From: Salinisphaera sp049568105 | Lineage (GTDB): Bacteria > Pseudomonadota > Gammaproteobacteria > Nevskiales > Salinisphaeraceae | Assembly (NCBI RefSeq): GCF_049568105.1 | Contig: NZ_CP145335.1 | Location: forward strand, 682,001 to 746,000 | DNA length: 64,000 nt | Reading direction: 5' to 3' | Part shown: one piece after another, positions 52,351 to 59,499 of the stretch | How positions within the stretch are numbered: the first letter of the stretch is position 1 | Layout of the letters: each line of letters begins with the position of its first letter | Made by a program: the position numbers and the translations under genes | The notes under the pieces: generated by a model | The model's input: only the letters and a program-made list of their open reading frames with translations | Told to the model about the DNA's origin: nothing | The model's database searches: none

Positions 52351-53001
52351 TCAGTCGGGCCACTGGGCGCCGTAGTGGGCGCAGAGTTCGTGGATCTGCT
52401 CGGTTTCGAGCACGCGGTAGTCCTGGCCGCGCAGCAGCAGAAACAGGCGTGCAGTTTCCTCGAGTTCCTCGGCTGCGCTGACGGTGGCCTCCAGGCTCTG
52501 GCCGGTCACGATCGGGCCGTGATTGGCCAGCATCACCGAGCTGTAGTCCGGCGCCAGCCGGGCCACATCGTCGCCAAGCCGTGAATCGCCCGGGCGGCGA
52601 TAGCCGATCAAGGGCAGCTTGCCGATGCGCATCACGAAATAGGGCGTGATCGGCGGCAGCACGTTGGATTCGTCGGCATGGCGCAGACAGGACACCGCGC
52701 TGGCATAGGTCGAGTGCAGATGGACGATCGCCTGGGCCACCGGACGGTTCTGGTAATAGGCCAGATGGAAGATCGATTCCTTGCTCGGCTTGTCTCCGGA
52801 CAGCAGATGGCCGTCCCAGTCGAGTTTGGAGATCCGCTCGGGCTCGAGCTCGCCGAGACAGGAGTTGGTCGGCGTGGTCAGCCAGGCGCTGTCATCGGCA
52901 AGCTTGACACTGAGATTGCCGGACGTACCGGGGCTCAGGCCGCGCTCATACAGACGCTTGCCGAGGCTGACCAGGCGTTCGCGTAGATAGGCTTCAGTCA
53001 T
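52351..53001 (-). CDS. otnC: 3-oxo-tetronate 4-phosphate decarboxylase (OtnC), class II aldolase family
   Basis: The 216-residue protein is of the class II aldolase/adducin fold: GLSPGTSGNLSVKLADDSAW (22-41), TPTNSCLGEL, IVHLHSTYASAVSCLRH with the zinc histidines, and MLANHGPIVTGQSLEATVSA. This is OtnC (formerly YgbL), which decarboxylates 3-oxo-tetronate 4-phosphate to dihydroxyacetone phosphate. The start overlaps the end of otnK by 8 bases (ATGACTGA context), showing translational coupling. The dehydrogenase gene follows after 60 bases. Confidence 0.9.
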   Translation of the reverse strand: MTEAYLRERLVSLGKRLYERGLSPGTSGNLSVKLADDSAWLTTPTNSCLGELEPERISKLDWDGHLLSGDKPSKESIFHLAYYQNRPVAQAIVHLHSTYASAVSCLRHADESNVLPPITPYFVMRIGKLPLIGYRRPGDSRLGDDVARLAPDYSSVMLANHGPIVTGQSLEATVSAAEELEETARLFLLLRGQDYRVLETEQIHELCAHYGAQWPD

Positions 53002-54244
53002 TAATCAGATCCCAGGCACGGGTGAACATGTCGGGGGCGCCGAAGTTTCCGGACTTGAGCGCCAGATGCAGCGGGCCGTGGTTCGAGTCGGCGAACGTCC
53101 AGGGCACGCCGGGGTCGATCTCGCCGCCGATTCGCAGGCTGTGGATTCCGAGCGTGTTGACGATCGTCCCCGAGGTTTCGCCGCCGGCGATGATCAGCCG
53201 GGCGATATCGCGGGCCACCAGGCGTTCGGCCAGTGCGGCCAAGGCGCGTTCGACGAGCTCGCCAGCGGCGGTGACGCCCAGTTCGTGCTGGGCCTGTTCG
53301 ACGATTTCGGGGCGGGTATCGCTATGGATGAGCAGCGGCGCGCCCAGTCGGGGTGCGGCCCAGGCCAGAATGCGCTCAATCGTGTGCTCGAAGTCTTTGG
53401 CCAGGCTCAGCGGGTCGACCGCCTGGGCTGGCATGTGCTCGCGGGCATGGGCGATTTGTTCGCGGGTCCGCTGCGAGGCGCTGCCGGCCAGAATCAGGGC
53501 GCCGCCGTGTGCTTTCGGCAGGTCGGCGGGGGCCGACGCCGGCGGTTCATACAACGCGCCGAGTCCGAGCGCCAGGCCGGAGCCGCCGGTGACCAGCCTC
53601 AGATGCCGGCTGGCGCGGGCGATGGTCGTCAGCTGCGCATCCGAGAGCGTATCGGTGACCACCAGTGGGCAGCCGTCGGCGTTCATCGCCTGCAGATGGT
53701 CGGTGGCGGCCTGTTCGCCGGCCTCGATGACTTCGGCTGGCAACAATCCGGTTCGGGCCTCGGATTGATGGGCCAACCAGCGCACCAGATTGGCGTCGGT
53801 CATCGGGTTCAGCGGATGCGATTGCATGCCGCTTTCGTTGAGTAGCGTATCGCCAACGAACAGATGGCCTTGGTAAACGGTCCGCCCGGTGGCTGGAAAC
53901 GCCGGGCAGAACACGGTCTGGGTTTCGCCGAGCGCGTGCATCAGGGCTTCGGCGACCGGGCCGATATTGCCTTGCGGAGTGGAGTCGAAGGTCGAGCAGT
54001 ACTTGAAATAGAACTTTTCGAAGCCTTGGCCTTCCAACCAGTCGAGGGCGGCCAGCGATTGGGCGATAGCCGTTTCGGCCGCGATGCTACGGGATTTGAG
54101 GGCGATAACGATCGCATCGACATCCTCGGGCAAGGTGTCAGGAACGCCGATGGTCTGGACCGTGCGGAAACCGCTCTTGACCAAGTTGTTGGCCAGATCG
54201 GTACCGCCGGTGAAATCGTCTGCGATACAACCGATGATCGGCAT
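52994..54244 (-). CDS. otnK: 3-oxo-tetronate kinase (OtnK/YgbK, DUF1537 family)
   Basis: The 416-residue protein has the N-terminal four-carbon acid sugar kinase domain (IIGCIADDFTGGTDLANNLV 3-22, then YFKYCSTFDSTPQGNIGPVA and FCPAFPATGRTVYQGHLFVG) and the C-terminal nucleotide-binding domain (ALILAGSASQRTREQIAHAR, IIAGGETSGTIVNTLGIHSL, PGVPWTF and LALKSGNFG). It phosphorylates 3-oxo-tetronate at O4 using ATP. GGAGGG lies before ATG 54244, only four bases after the DeoR stop. It is the first catabolic gene of the operon. Confidence 0.9.
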   Translation of the reverse strand: MPIIGCIADDFTGGTDLANNLVKSGFRTVQTIGVPDTLPEDVDAIVIALKSRSIAAETAIAQSLAALDWLEGQGFEKFYFKYCSTFDSTPQGNIGPVAEALMHALGETQTVFCPAFPATGRTVYQGHLFVGDTLLNESGMQSHPLNPMTDANLVRWLAHQSEARTGLLPAEVIEAGEQAATDHLQAMNADGCPLVVTDTLSDAQLTTIARASRHLRLVTGGSGLALGLGALYEPPASAPADLPKAHGGALILAGSASQRTREQIAHAREHMPAQAVDPLSLAKDFEHTIERILAWAAPRLGAPLLIHSDTRPEIVEQAQHELGVTAAGELVERALAALAERLVARDIARLIIAGGETSGTIVNTLGIHSLRIGGEIDPGVPWTFADSNHGPLHLALKSGNFGAPDMFTRAWDLIND

Positions 54245-54248
54245 GCCG

Positions 54249-55040
54249 TTATCCCTCCACCGGCTGCGGCGTGGTGACCGGTACGGCATCGACGGCGATC
54301 TCGCGCTCGTGCAGTAGCGCTAGGTCGGCGGCATCTAGATGGGCGTCGGTCACGATCCGGTCGAAATCTTCCAGGGCACAGGCGCGGAACATGCCGAAGC
54401 GGCCGTATTTTGAGCTGTCGGCGACCAGAACGCTCTTGGAGGCGATGTCTAGCAGCGTCTGTTTGACGCCGATCTTCGATTCGTCTGGTGTGGTCAGCCC
54501 GCGTACCGCATGCCAGGAGCTGCTGCTGACGAAGGCGATATCGACGTTGACCTGGCGCAGGAATTCGACCACCGATGGGCCGACCGCCGAGAAGTTCTCG
54601 TGATTGATGCGCCCGCCGGTGTGGAACAGGGCGATATGCGGCTGGCGGACCAGCAACGACGCAATATGGAAGTTGTTGGTGATGACCGTCAGGTCCTGGT
54701 ATTCGGACAGCAGCCGGGCCATTTCATAGGTCGTGGTGCCGGCATCGAGATAGATGGTCAGCCCGTCGTGGATATCGCGGACCGCTTGGCGCGCGATGGC
54801 GACCTTTTCGGCCTGTCGCGCCACGATCTTTTCGTCCCAGCTCGGCTCGTAACGATCGCGGGCTGCCAGACGGACGCCCCCAGAGACCGACAGCACCAGC
54901 CCTTGTTCTTCGAGCTGGGAGATGTCCCGACGCACGGTCATGTGCGAGACATCGAGCAGTTCGGTCAGCTCGTTAATGCCCAACACCTTACGGTGGCGGA
55001 GCAGCTCCAGCAGATAGTCGCGTCGTCGGTCGGGAATCAT
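54249..55040 (-). CDS. DeoR/GlpR-family transcriptional regulator of the tetronate operon
   Basis: The 263-residue protein has a DeoR helix-turn-helix (RRRDYLLELLRHRKVLGINE, then LTELLDVSHMTVRRDISQLE and GLVLSVSGGV) and a sugar-phosphate-isomerase-like sensor domain (LTIYLDAGTTTYEMARLL, NNFHIASLLVRQPHIALFHT, GGRINHENFSAVGPSVVEF, LVADSSKYGRFGMFRAC). It is the first gene of the operon, with otnK starting 4 bases after its stop. A TTAACAA inverted repeat lies 13 bases before the ATG, so autorepression relieved by a phosphorylated intermediate is likely. ATG 55040 is chosen over TTG 55049. Confidence 0.88.
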   Translation of the reverse strand: MIPDRRRDYLLELLRHRKVLGINELTELLDVSHMTVRRDISQLEEQGLVLSVSGGVRLAARDRYEPSWDEKIVARQAEKVAIARQAVRDIHDGLTIYLDAGTTTYEMARLLSEYQDLTVITNNFHIASLLVRQPHIALFHTGGRINHENFSAVGPSVVEFLRQVNVDIAFVSSSSWHAVRGLTTPDESKIGVKQTLLDIASKSVLVADSSKYGRFGMFRACALEDFDRIVTDAHLDAADLALLHEREIAVDAVPVTTPQPVEG

Positions 55041-55052
55041 GCGAATCAATAA

Positions 55053-55076
55053 TTAACAAATAATATAACTTGTTAA
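55053..55076. promoter_or_regulatory. DeoR operator candidate: TTAACAA-N10-TTGTTAA
   Basis: TTAACAA (55053-55059) and TTGTTAA (55070-55076) form a perfect 7-bp inverted repeat with a 10-base AT-rich centre, 13 bases before the deoR start. Half-site-like CTAACAA (about 55128) and TTGTTAA (about 55204) occur further upstream. The region is markedly AT-rich and probably overlaps the operon promoter. Confidence 0.6.
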
Positions 55077-55329
55077 CATATTGTTGCGGCCGATAGCGAC
55101 TGTCAAAACAAACCGTATCCTCCTTTTGGCTAACAATTGCCGAGATCAGGCTTTATGTCGGCCTTGGCTTGTGATCCGATCGTTCGTGCCGGTGGTCACA
55201 CGGGTTGTTAATAAATGGTAATGGTTGTGTTGGTGCCAGCCGGGTATCGCATACCGCGGCCGAGCCTGCTGGAAGCCCGAATCGGTGCCGGGAGAACCAT
55301 TCGGGTCGGTTGAGATGCCGGTTCGGCTA

Positions 55330-55358
55330 TTGACAGCCGCATGCCGGCGGACTAGCTT
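55330..55358 (+). promoter_or_regulatory. Promoter of the ilvL-ilvGM operon
   Basis: TTGACA (55330-55335) is a consensus -35 hexamer; TAGCTT (55353-55358) at the optimal 17-base spacing is a weak -10. A transcript starting near 55365 would place the leader peptide ATG (55398) about 33 bases into the RNA, as in known amino-acid operon leaders. Confidence 0.55.
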
Positions 55359-55397
55359 TTTGGGCTCTTATTGTTCACGGACTCGGTCTCGAGCTTC

Positions 55398-55490
55398 ATG
55401 TCTTTCGTTCTCGTCAACGTACGCCTCGTACTGGCTCTGGTGGTACTCGTATCCACCGGGGGTATTGGCGTGCGTAGCAGGATGAGATAG
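55398..55490 (+). CDS. ilvL: ilv leader peptide (attenuator peptide), 30 aa
   Basis: ATG 55398 to TAG 55490 encodes 30 residues beginning MSFVLVNVRLVLALVVLVST and continuing GGIGVRSRMR. It contains eight valines, five leucines and one isoleucine, thirteen of the fourteen within codons 4-18 or just after. This is the composition of IlvL/IvbL leader peptides, which sense branched-chain aminoacyl-tRNA supply. It lies between a TTGACA promoter and a terminator just before ilvG. The ribosome site is weak (GAG seven bases upstream). Residues 19-22 are encoded by CCGGGGG, which can pair with the left arm of the terminator, giving the antiterminator. Confidence 0.8.
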   Translation: MSFVLVNVRLVLALVVLVSTGGIGVRSRMR

Positions 55491-55517
55491 ACCGACATCC
55501 CGACCCAGGCACCCAAG

Positions 55518-55553
55518 GCCCCCGGCACCGCAAGGTTCCGGGGGCTTTTTTTT
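55518..55553 (+). terminator. Attenuator terminator upstream of ilvG
   Basis: GCCCCCGG (55518-55525) pairs with CCGGGGGC (55538-55545) and is followed by eight T residues (55546-55553). It lies 22 bases before the ilvG ATG, so it must be conditional. The leader segment CCGGGGG at 55456-55462 is complementary to CCCCCGG (55519-55525) and would form the competing antiterminator when the ribosome stalls on the valine/leucine codons. Confidence 0.85.
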
Positions 55554-55575
55554 GCGCTCGATCAGGACAACACTC

Positions 55576-57300
55576 ATGAACCCAGCACAACAGATCCTCG
55601 CGATCTTCGAACGACACGGGATCGACACCGTGTTCGGCTACCCGGGCGGTTGCATCATGCCGCTTTACGATGCCCTCGTAGACAGCGTTGGGGTCAACCA
55701 TGTGCTGTGTCGTCACGAGCAGGGCTGTGCACTGGCGGCTGACGGCTATGCCCGGGCCAGTGGCCGGGTCGGAGTTGCGATCGGTACCTCTGGCCCGGGT
55801 GCGACCAATCTGCTGACCGGGGTGGCCAATGCCCATCGTGACTCCGTGCCGCTGGTCGTGATCACTGGCCAGACGCCCTCAGCCCTGATCGGCACCGATG
55901 CTTTTCAGGAAGTCGATGTGCTCGGTATGAGCCTGGATATCGTCAAGCACAGTGCGCTCATTACCGAGCCCGATGCCGTGGGCCCGGCGGTCGAGCAGGC
56001 GTTCGAGATCGCGACCGACGGTCGGCCCGGGCCGGTCTGGTTGGATATTCCCAAAGATGTGCTACAGGCCGAGGGGCTGGCGTCTGTTACGGGGGCGGCA
56101 GCGCGCACCGAGCCAGCGCCAAGGCCGACGAACTCGGAAATCGCAGCGCTGCTCGATCGGCTCGCCCGGGCGCGGCGGCCTGTGTTGTATAGCGGCGGCG
56201 GGGTCGCCCGGGCTGGCGCCGAGACTGCCTTTCGGGCGTTCGTCGCGGCCTCGAAACTGCCGAATGTGAACAGCCTGAACGGTATCGGCAACGCCGGCCC
56301 GGCCCGTTGTGAGGCGCTGGGCATGCTCGGCATGCACGGTTCGAAGGCTGCCAATCGCGCGGTCGACGAATGCGATCTGTTGCTGGTGGTCGGCGCCCGG
56401 CTGGACGATCGCGCCACCGGGCGGTTGGACGGTTTCGCGCCGAATGCCCGGCTGGTGCATATCGATATCGACGCAGCAGAATTGCATAAGCGGCGCCCAG
56501 CCGATCTGGCGATCCGGGCCGATTTGACGGCCACGCTCGAGGCCTTGACCGAAGGCATGGCCAAGCAAGGGCTCAAGATCGCCGCCTGGCGCCGACAATG
56601 CCGGCAGTGGCAAACGCATGACGGGTTTGCGGCGGCGGCTGCCGGGCCAACCGGCGACCCGGCGTCGATTGGAGGTCCGGCTCTGGTGCGGGCGCTCTCC
56701 GCTGCGGCCCCAAGCGATGCGATCGTGGCCTGCGATGTCGGCCAGCATCAGATGTGGGTGGCTCAGCATTTTGCTTTTGCCGCGCCGCGCAATCACTTGA
56801 GCAGCGGTGGCCTGGGGACCATGGGCTTTGGCCTGCCAGCGGCGATCGGTGCCCAGTTTGCCGAGCCGGATCGCTGTGTGATCAATATCGCCGGCGATGG
56901 CTCGTTCATGATGAACATGCAGGAACTGGCCACCGTGCGTCGGTACCGGCTGCCGTTGAAGATCGTGATTGCCGACAACGCCTGTCTGGGCATGGTGCGC
57001 CAGCAGCAGGAGCTGTTCTATGCCAATCGTGAAAGCCAGATCGCCCTCGATGACAACCCCGATTTCGCAGCATTGGCCCGGGCCTTCGATATTCCGACCG
57101 TGCAGGTGCGGCAATACGGCGAACTGGCTGCCGGCCTAGCGGCGCTGTTTGATACGCCGGGGGCCTGTCTACTGCATGTGGCTGTCGCCCGGGCCGACAA
57201 CGTCTGGCCGACCGTGGCCCCGGGGCAGGCGAATCGCAACATGCTAGACGCTGAATCCTGGTACGCGGCCGAGTGCCCACCGACAGCCGCGCAGGCCTGA
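55576..57300 (+). CDS. ilvG: Acetolactate synthase, large subunit (IlvG type)
   Basis: The 574-residue thiamine diphosphate enzyme has the N-terminal domain with catalytic Glu48 (CRHEQGCALAADGYARASG), a central FAD/ADP-like domain (VLYSGGGVARAGAE, LVVGARLDDRATGRLD), and the ThDP motif GDGSFMMNMQELATVRRYRL starting at Gly440. The ending LPLKIVIADNACLGMVRQQQ is very close to IlvG. It condenses pyruvate with pyruvate or 2-oxobutyrate in valine, leucine and isoleucine synthesis. ATG 55576 follows AGGACAAC; ilvM starts two bases after its stop. Attenuation by the upstream leader is predicted. Confidence 0.93.
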   Translation: MNPAQQILAIFERHGIDTVFGYPGGCIMPLYDALVDSVGVNHVLCRHEQGCALAADGYARASGRVGVAIGTSGPGATNLLTGVANAHRDSVPLVVITGQTPSALIGTDAFQEVDVLGMSLDIVKHSALITEPDAVGPAVEQAFEIATDGRPGPVWLDIPKDVLQAEGLASVTGAAARTEPAPRPTNSEIAALLDRLARARRPVLYSGGGVARAGAETAFRAFVAASKLPNVNSLNGIGNAGPARCEALGMLGMHGSKAANRAVDECDLLLVVGARLDDRATGRLDGFAPNARLVHIDIDAAELHKRRPADLAIRADLTATLEALTEGMAKQGLKIAAWRRQCRQWQTHDGFAAAAAGPTGDPASIGGPALVRALSAAAPSDAIVACDVGQHQMWVAQHFAFAAPRNHLSSGGLGTMGFGLPAAIGAQFAEPDRCVINIAGDGSFMMNMQELATVRRYRLPLKIVIADNACLGMVRQQQELFYANRESQIALDDNPDFAALARAFDIPTVQVRQYGELAAGLAALFDTPGACLLHVAVARADNVWPTVAPGQANRNMLDAESWYAAECPPTAAQA

Positions 57301-57302
57301 GT

Positions 57303-57599
57303 ATGTCGTCTATGCAGGATTGGCAAACATATCGTCTGATCTGCCGGCTCGCGCCCGAGCCGGCCGGGCTCGAACGATTGTTCCAGGTAGTGCGGCGGCG
57401 CGGCTTCGTCATTGCGCAGGTCGCAGCCGAACAGGGGGCCGAGGAGCTGTATGTCGATCTGACGGTTTCGGGCACGCGCTCGGTCGAAACGTTGCGCGCG
57501 CATCTGGCCAAGATCCATACGCTGCGATCGGTGCATCGGCCGCTCGAACAGCGCTTCATCGTCGCGCCGGTCAGCCCGGCAGTACCGGTGGCCGGCTAG
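57303..57599 (+). CDS. ilvM: Acetolactate synthase regulatory subunit (IlvM-like, ACT domain)
   Basis: The 98-residue protein is a single ACT-type domain: YRLICRLAPEPAGLERLFQV, VRRRGFVIAQVAAEQ, ELYVDLTVSGTRSVETLRAH, LAKIHTLRSVHRPLEQRF. The length and position directly after ilvG (2-base gap) match IlvM, the small subunit of acetolactate synthase II, which is required for full activity. No ilvE, ilvD or ilvA follows, unlike the enterobacterial ilvGMEDA operon; instead a hairpin terminator ends the operon. Confidence 0.88.
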   Translation: MSSMQDWQTYRLICRLAPEPAGLERLFQVVRRRGFVIAQVAAEQGAEELYVDLTVSGTRSVETLRAHLAKIHTLRSVHRPLEQRFIVAPVSPAVPVAG

Positions 57600-57662
57600 C
57601 CACGATGCGGTCTGGAACGCGAGTTCTGAAGCCCCGCTGTGGTTGCTGCGCGTTCTCGCAAG

Positions 57663-57689
57663 CACCGCCCCGCAGCGTTCGGGGCGGTG
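57663..57689. terminator. Bidirectional hairpin between ilvM and the Gfo/Idh/MocA gene
   Basis: CACCGCCCCG (57663-57672) pairs with CGGGGCGGTG (57680-57689), 10 bp with a 7-base loop, between convergent genes. No U-tract follows on either side. Confidence 0.55.
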
Positions 57690-57719
57690 GGTATAGCGAA
57701 ACGACTGCCCGCTTCGGGC

Positions 57720-58823
57720 TCAGTCGCCGCTGATCGTATTAACGCCGACGATTTCGGGGCGCTCGACCGGCGTCAGGCGCCGGACCTGATCATTCGTGAT
57801 CCGCTCGCGATAGGCCAGTGGCTCCAGCGTTTGGGCTTGGCCGGTAGCCAAAGCACGTTCGATGGCTTCGAGTACGCGAACATCGCGCAGGCCGTCGGTA
57901 CCGTCGGCCTCCGGCTCGACGTCGTCGAGAATGCACTGCGAGAAATAATCGGTCTGGCCGCCGAACTGCTCGACGGCGCCGGGCTCGTGGTAGGTGGTCT
58001 CGCCGGCGTTCGTCAGTTCGTAGTCGATCGAGACATCGGGCCCGAAGACATAGCACGGCCGACAGAAGATTGCGCCGTTGGTGCCGAGCACCGACAGATG
58101 ATTGTGCGGGGTCGCAGCATAGCTGACGTGGAACTGTGCCTGCCGGCCCTCGGGGAAACCGAGCACCACCGAGACGCTGTCGTCGAAGTTGTAGCTGCGC
58201 CCGGGTGTACGGCTGCCCACGGCCGTTACCGAGATCGGTTCCTGGCCAAACATATGCCGGACCGCATTCAGCGGATAGTTGCCCATATCGGGCACCGGGC
58301 CGCCCCAGTAGCCGTGCTTGGCGCGATGGTTGGACTCAGACATGGCCTGGCCGAAATGCGAAGAAAACGAGCGCACGTCGCCGATACGGCCCTGTCGCAG
58401 ATGGTCGATGATCTCCAGCGTGCCGGGCTCGTGGTGCAGCCGATAGGCGACCATCAATTTGGCGCGGCTGTTGGCGGCCGCGCCGATCATCGCCTGGCAG
58501 TCGTCGACCGAGGTGGCCATGGGTTTTTCCAGCAGCACGTGAACGCCGGCTTCCAGGGCCGGCATGGCATGTTCGCGATGCATGAAATTCGGTGTGGCGA
58601 TATACACCGCGTCGATATCGCCGGACTGCAGCAGCGCCGGGTAATCGTCGTAGTGATAGGTCGGAATACCGTAGTGCGCGCTGAGCGTCTCGGCCTTGGT
58701 CGGATTGCCGGTGACCAGCGCGGCCAGCTCTGAATTGTCGCTCTGGCTGATGCCGGGCATGAAGGCACCCTGTGAAATTTCGCCGCCGCCGATGACGGCA
58801 TAACGCACCTTGCGCTGTGCCAT
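57720..58823 (-). CDS. Gfo/Idh/MocA family oxidoreductase
   Basis: The 367-residue protein has the N-terminal NAD(P) Rossmann domain (YAVIGGGEISQGAFMPGI 8-25), the family motif EKP at 99-101 (VHVLLEKPMATSVDDCQ), and VAYRLHHEPGTLEIIDHLRQ with the substrate-side histidines. The C-terminal domain is the glucose-fructose oxidoreductase-like beta sheet (WGGPVPDMGNYPLNAVRHMF). It oxidises or reduces a sugar or sugar acid; the substrate is unknown. It is monocistronic, with the start preceded by a long intergenic region. Confidence 0.88.
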   Translation of the reverse strand: MAQRKVRYAVIGGGEISQGAFMPGISQSDNSELAALVTGNPTKAETLSAHYGIPTYHYDDYPALLQSGDIDAVYIATPNFMHREHAMPALEAGVHVLLEKPMATSVDDCQAMIGAAANSRAKLMVAYRLHHEPGTLEIIDHLRQGRIGDVRSFSSHFGQAMSESNHRAKHGYWGGPVPDMGNYPLNAVRHMFGQEPISVTAVGSRTPGRSYNFDDSVSVVLGFPEGRQAQFHVSYAATPHNHLSVLGTNGAIFCRPCYVFGPDVSIDYELTNAGETTYHEPGAVEQFGGQTDYFSQCILDDVEPEADGTDGLRDVRVLEAIERALATGQAQTLEPLAYRERITNDQVRRLTPVERPEIVGVNTISGD

Positions 58824-59499
58824 GTTTGTTCCTGCAGAAATTGCGATATGGCCTCGACTGTAGGCCCTGCGGCCGGAGGCGTCGATGCGTGTCGAACCTG
58901 AGAGGGCACTCGGAGGTTAGAGAGCCAGGGCGCCAGGGCCTGCGGATGAGTCGTGCCGGCCTGCGCCTCGTGCTTGGCCGCTGGCCAGGCCATCGACGAT
59001 AAAACGGTCGGCTCGCATGCTGTATTGGCGCCGTTGTTGCCTTCAGGGCCGATGCGCCGTATTGGGTCTATTGCCGGGGCCTGGTTCGAGCTTGGCATGG
59101 TCCTGCCGCCTGCGACCGCTGAGTGCGGTTCGACTTCGTTATGTCTGCTATGGCGCGCTGGGTTGGAAAGCAGCCGCAGATGCGTATCGAACAGCAACCG
59201 GGCGCGGTGCTGCGATTGCTGCCGGCAGCTTGGGGACAGCGTGCGTGCACGGTACGGCAAATACCCAATACAAAAGCAGCGTTCGAGGTTTGCCGATCGT
59301 GTATCGGTAGGCGCGCCATGCTAAGTTAAGCAAGACGCCTTTGGGGGAGAGAGTCGCGAGCGGATTCCTCGACGCTCGTATTTACGGTCTGAAAGGGTAT
59401 TCATCGTTACCGGTGGCGACCGTATGCCGTGTATATCCAGGCCAGGCCTTATCCAACCCTGAAACTATGTTGTCAAAAACTCAGGGATGACAGCGAACA
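58824..59499. other. Intergenic region, no feature seen
   Basis: About 675 bases separate the divergent oxidoreductase and carboxylesterase genes. Short frames here are shadows. No convincing promoter hexamers, palindromes or RNA fold were recognised. Confidence 0.4.

Noticed and set aside
51241..52584. 447-codon plus-strand frame across the tetronate dehydrogenase region
   Set aside because: Antisense shadow over two well-supported genes; no ribosome site and no recognisable domain.
55225..55485. 86-codon frame overlapping the ilv leader
   Set aside because: It is in another frame, Cys/Trp/Arg-rich, and lacks a ribosome site; the 30-codon Val/Leu-rich frame fits the attenuator.
57639..58733. 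364-codon plus-strand frame opposite the Gfo/Idh/MocA gene
   Set aside because: Shadow frame. The minus-strand product has the EKP motif and Rossmann fold.
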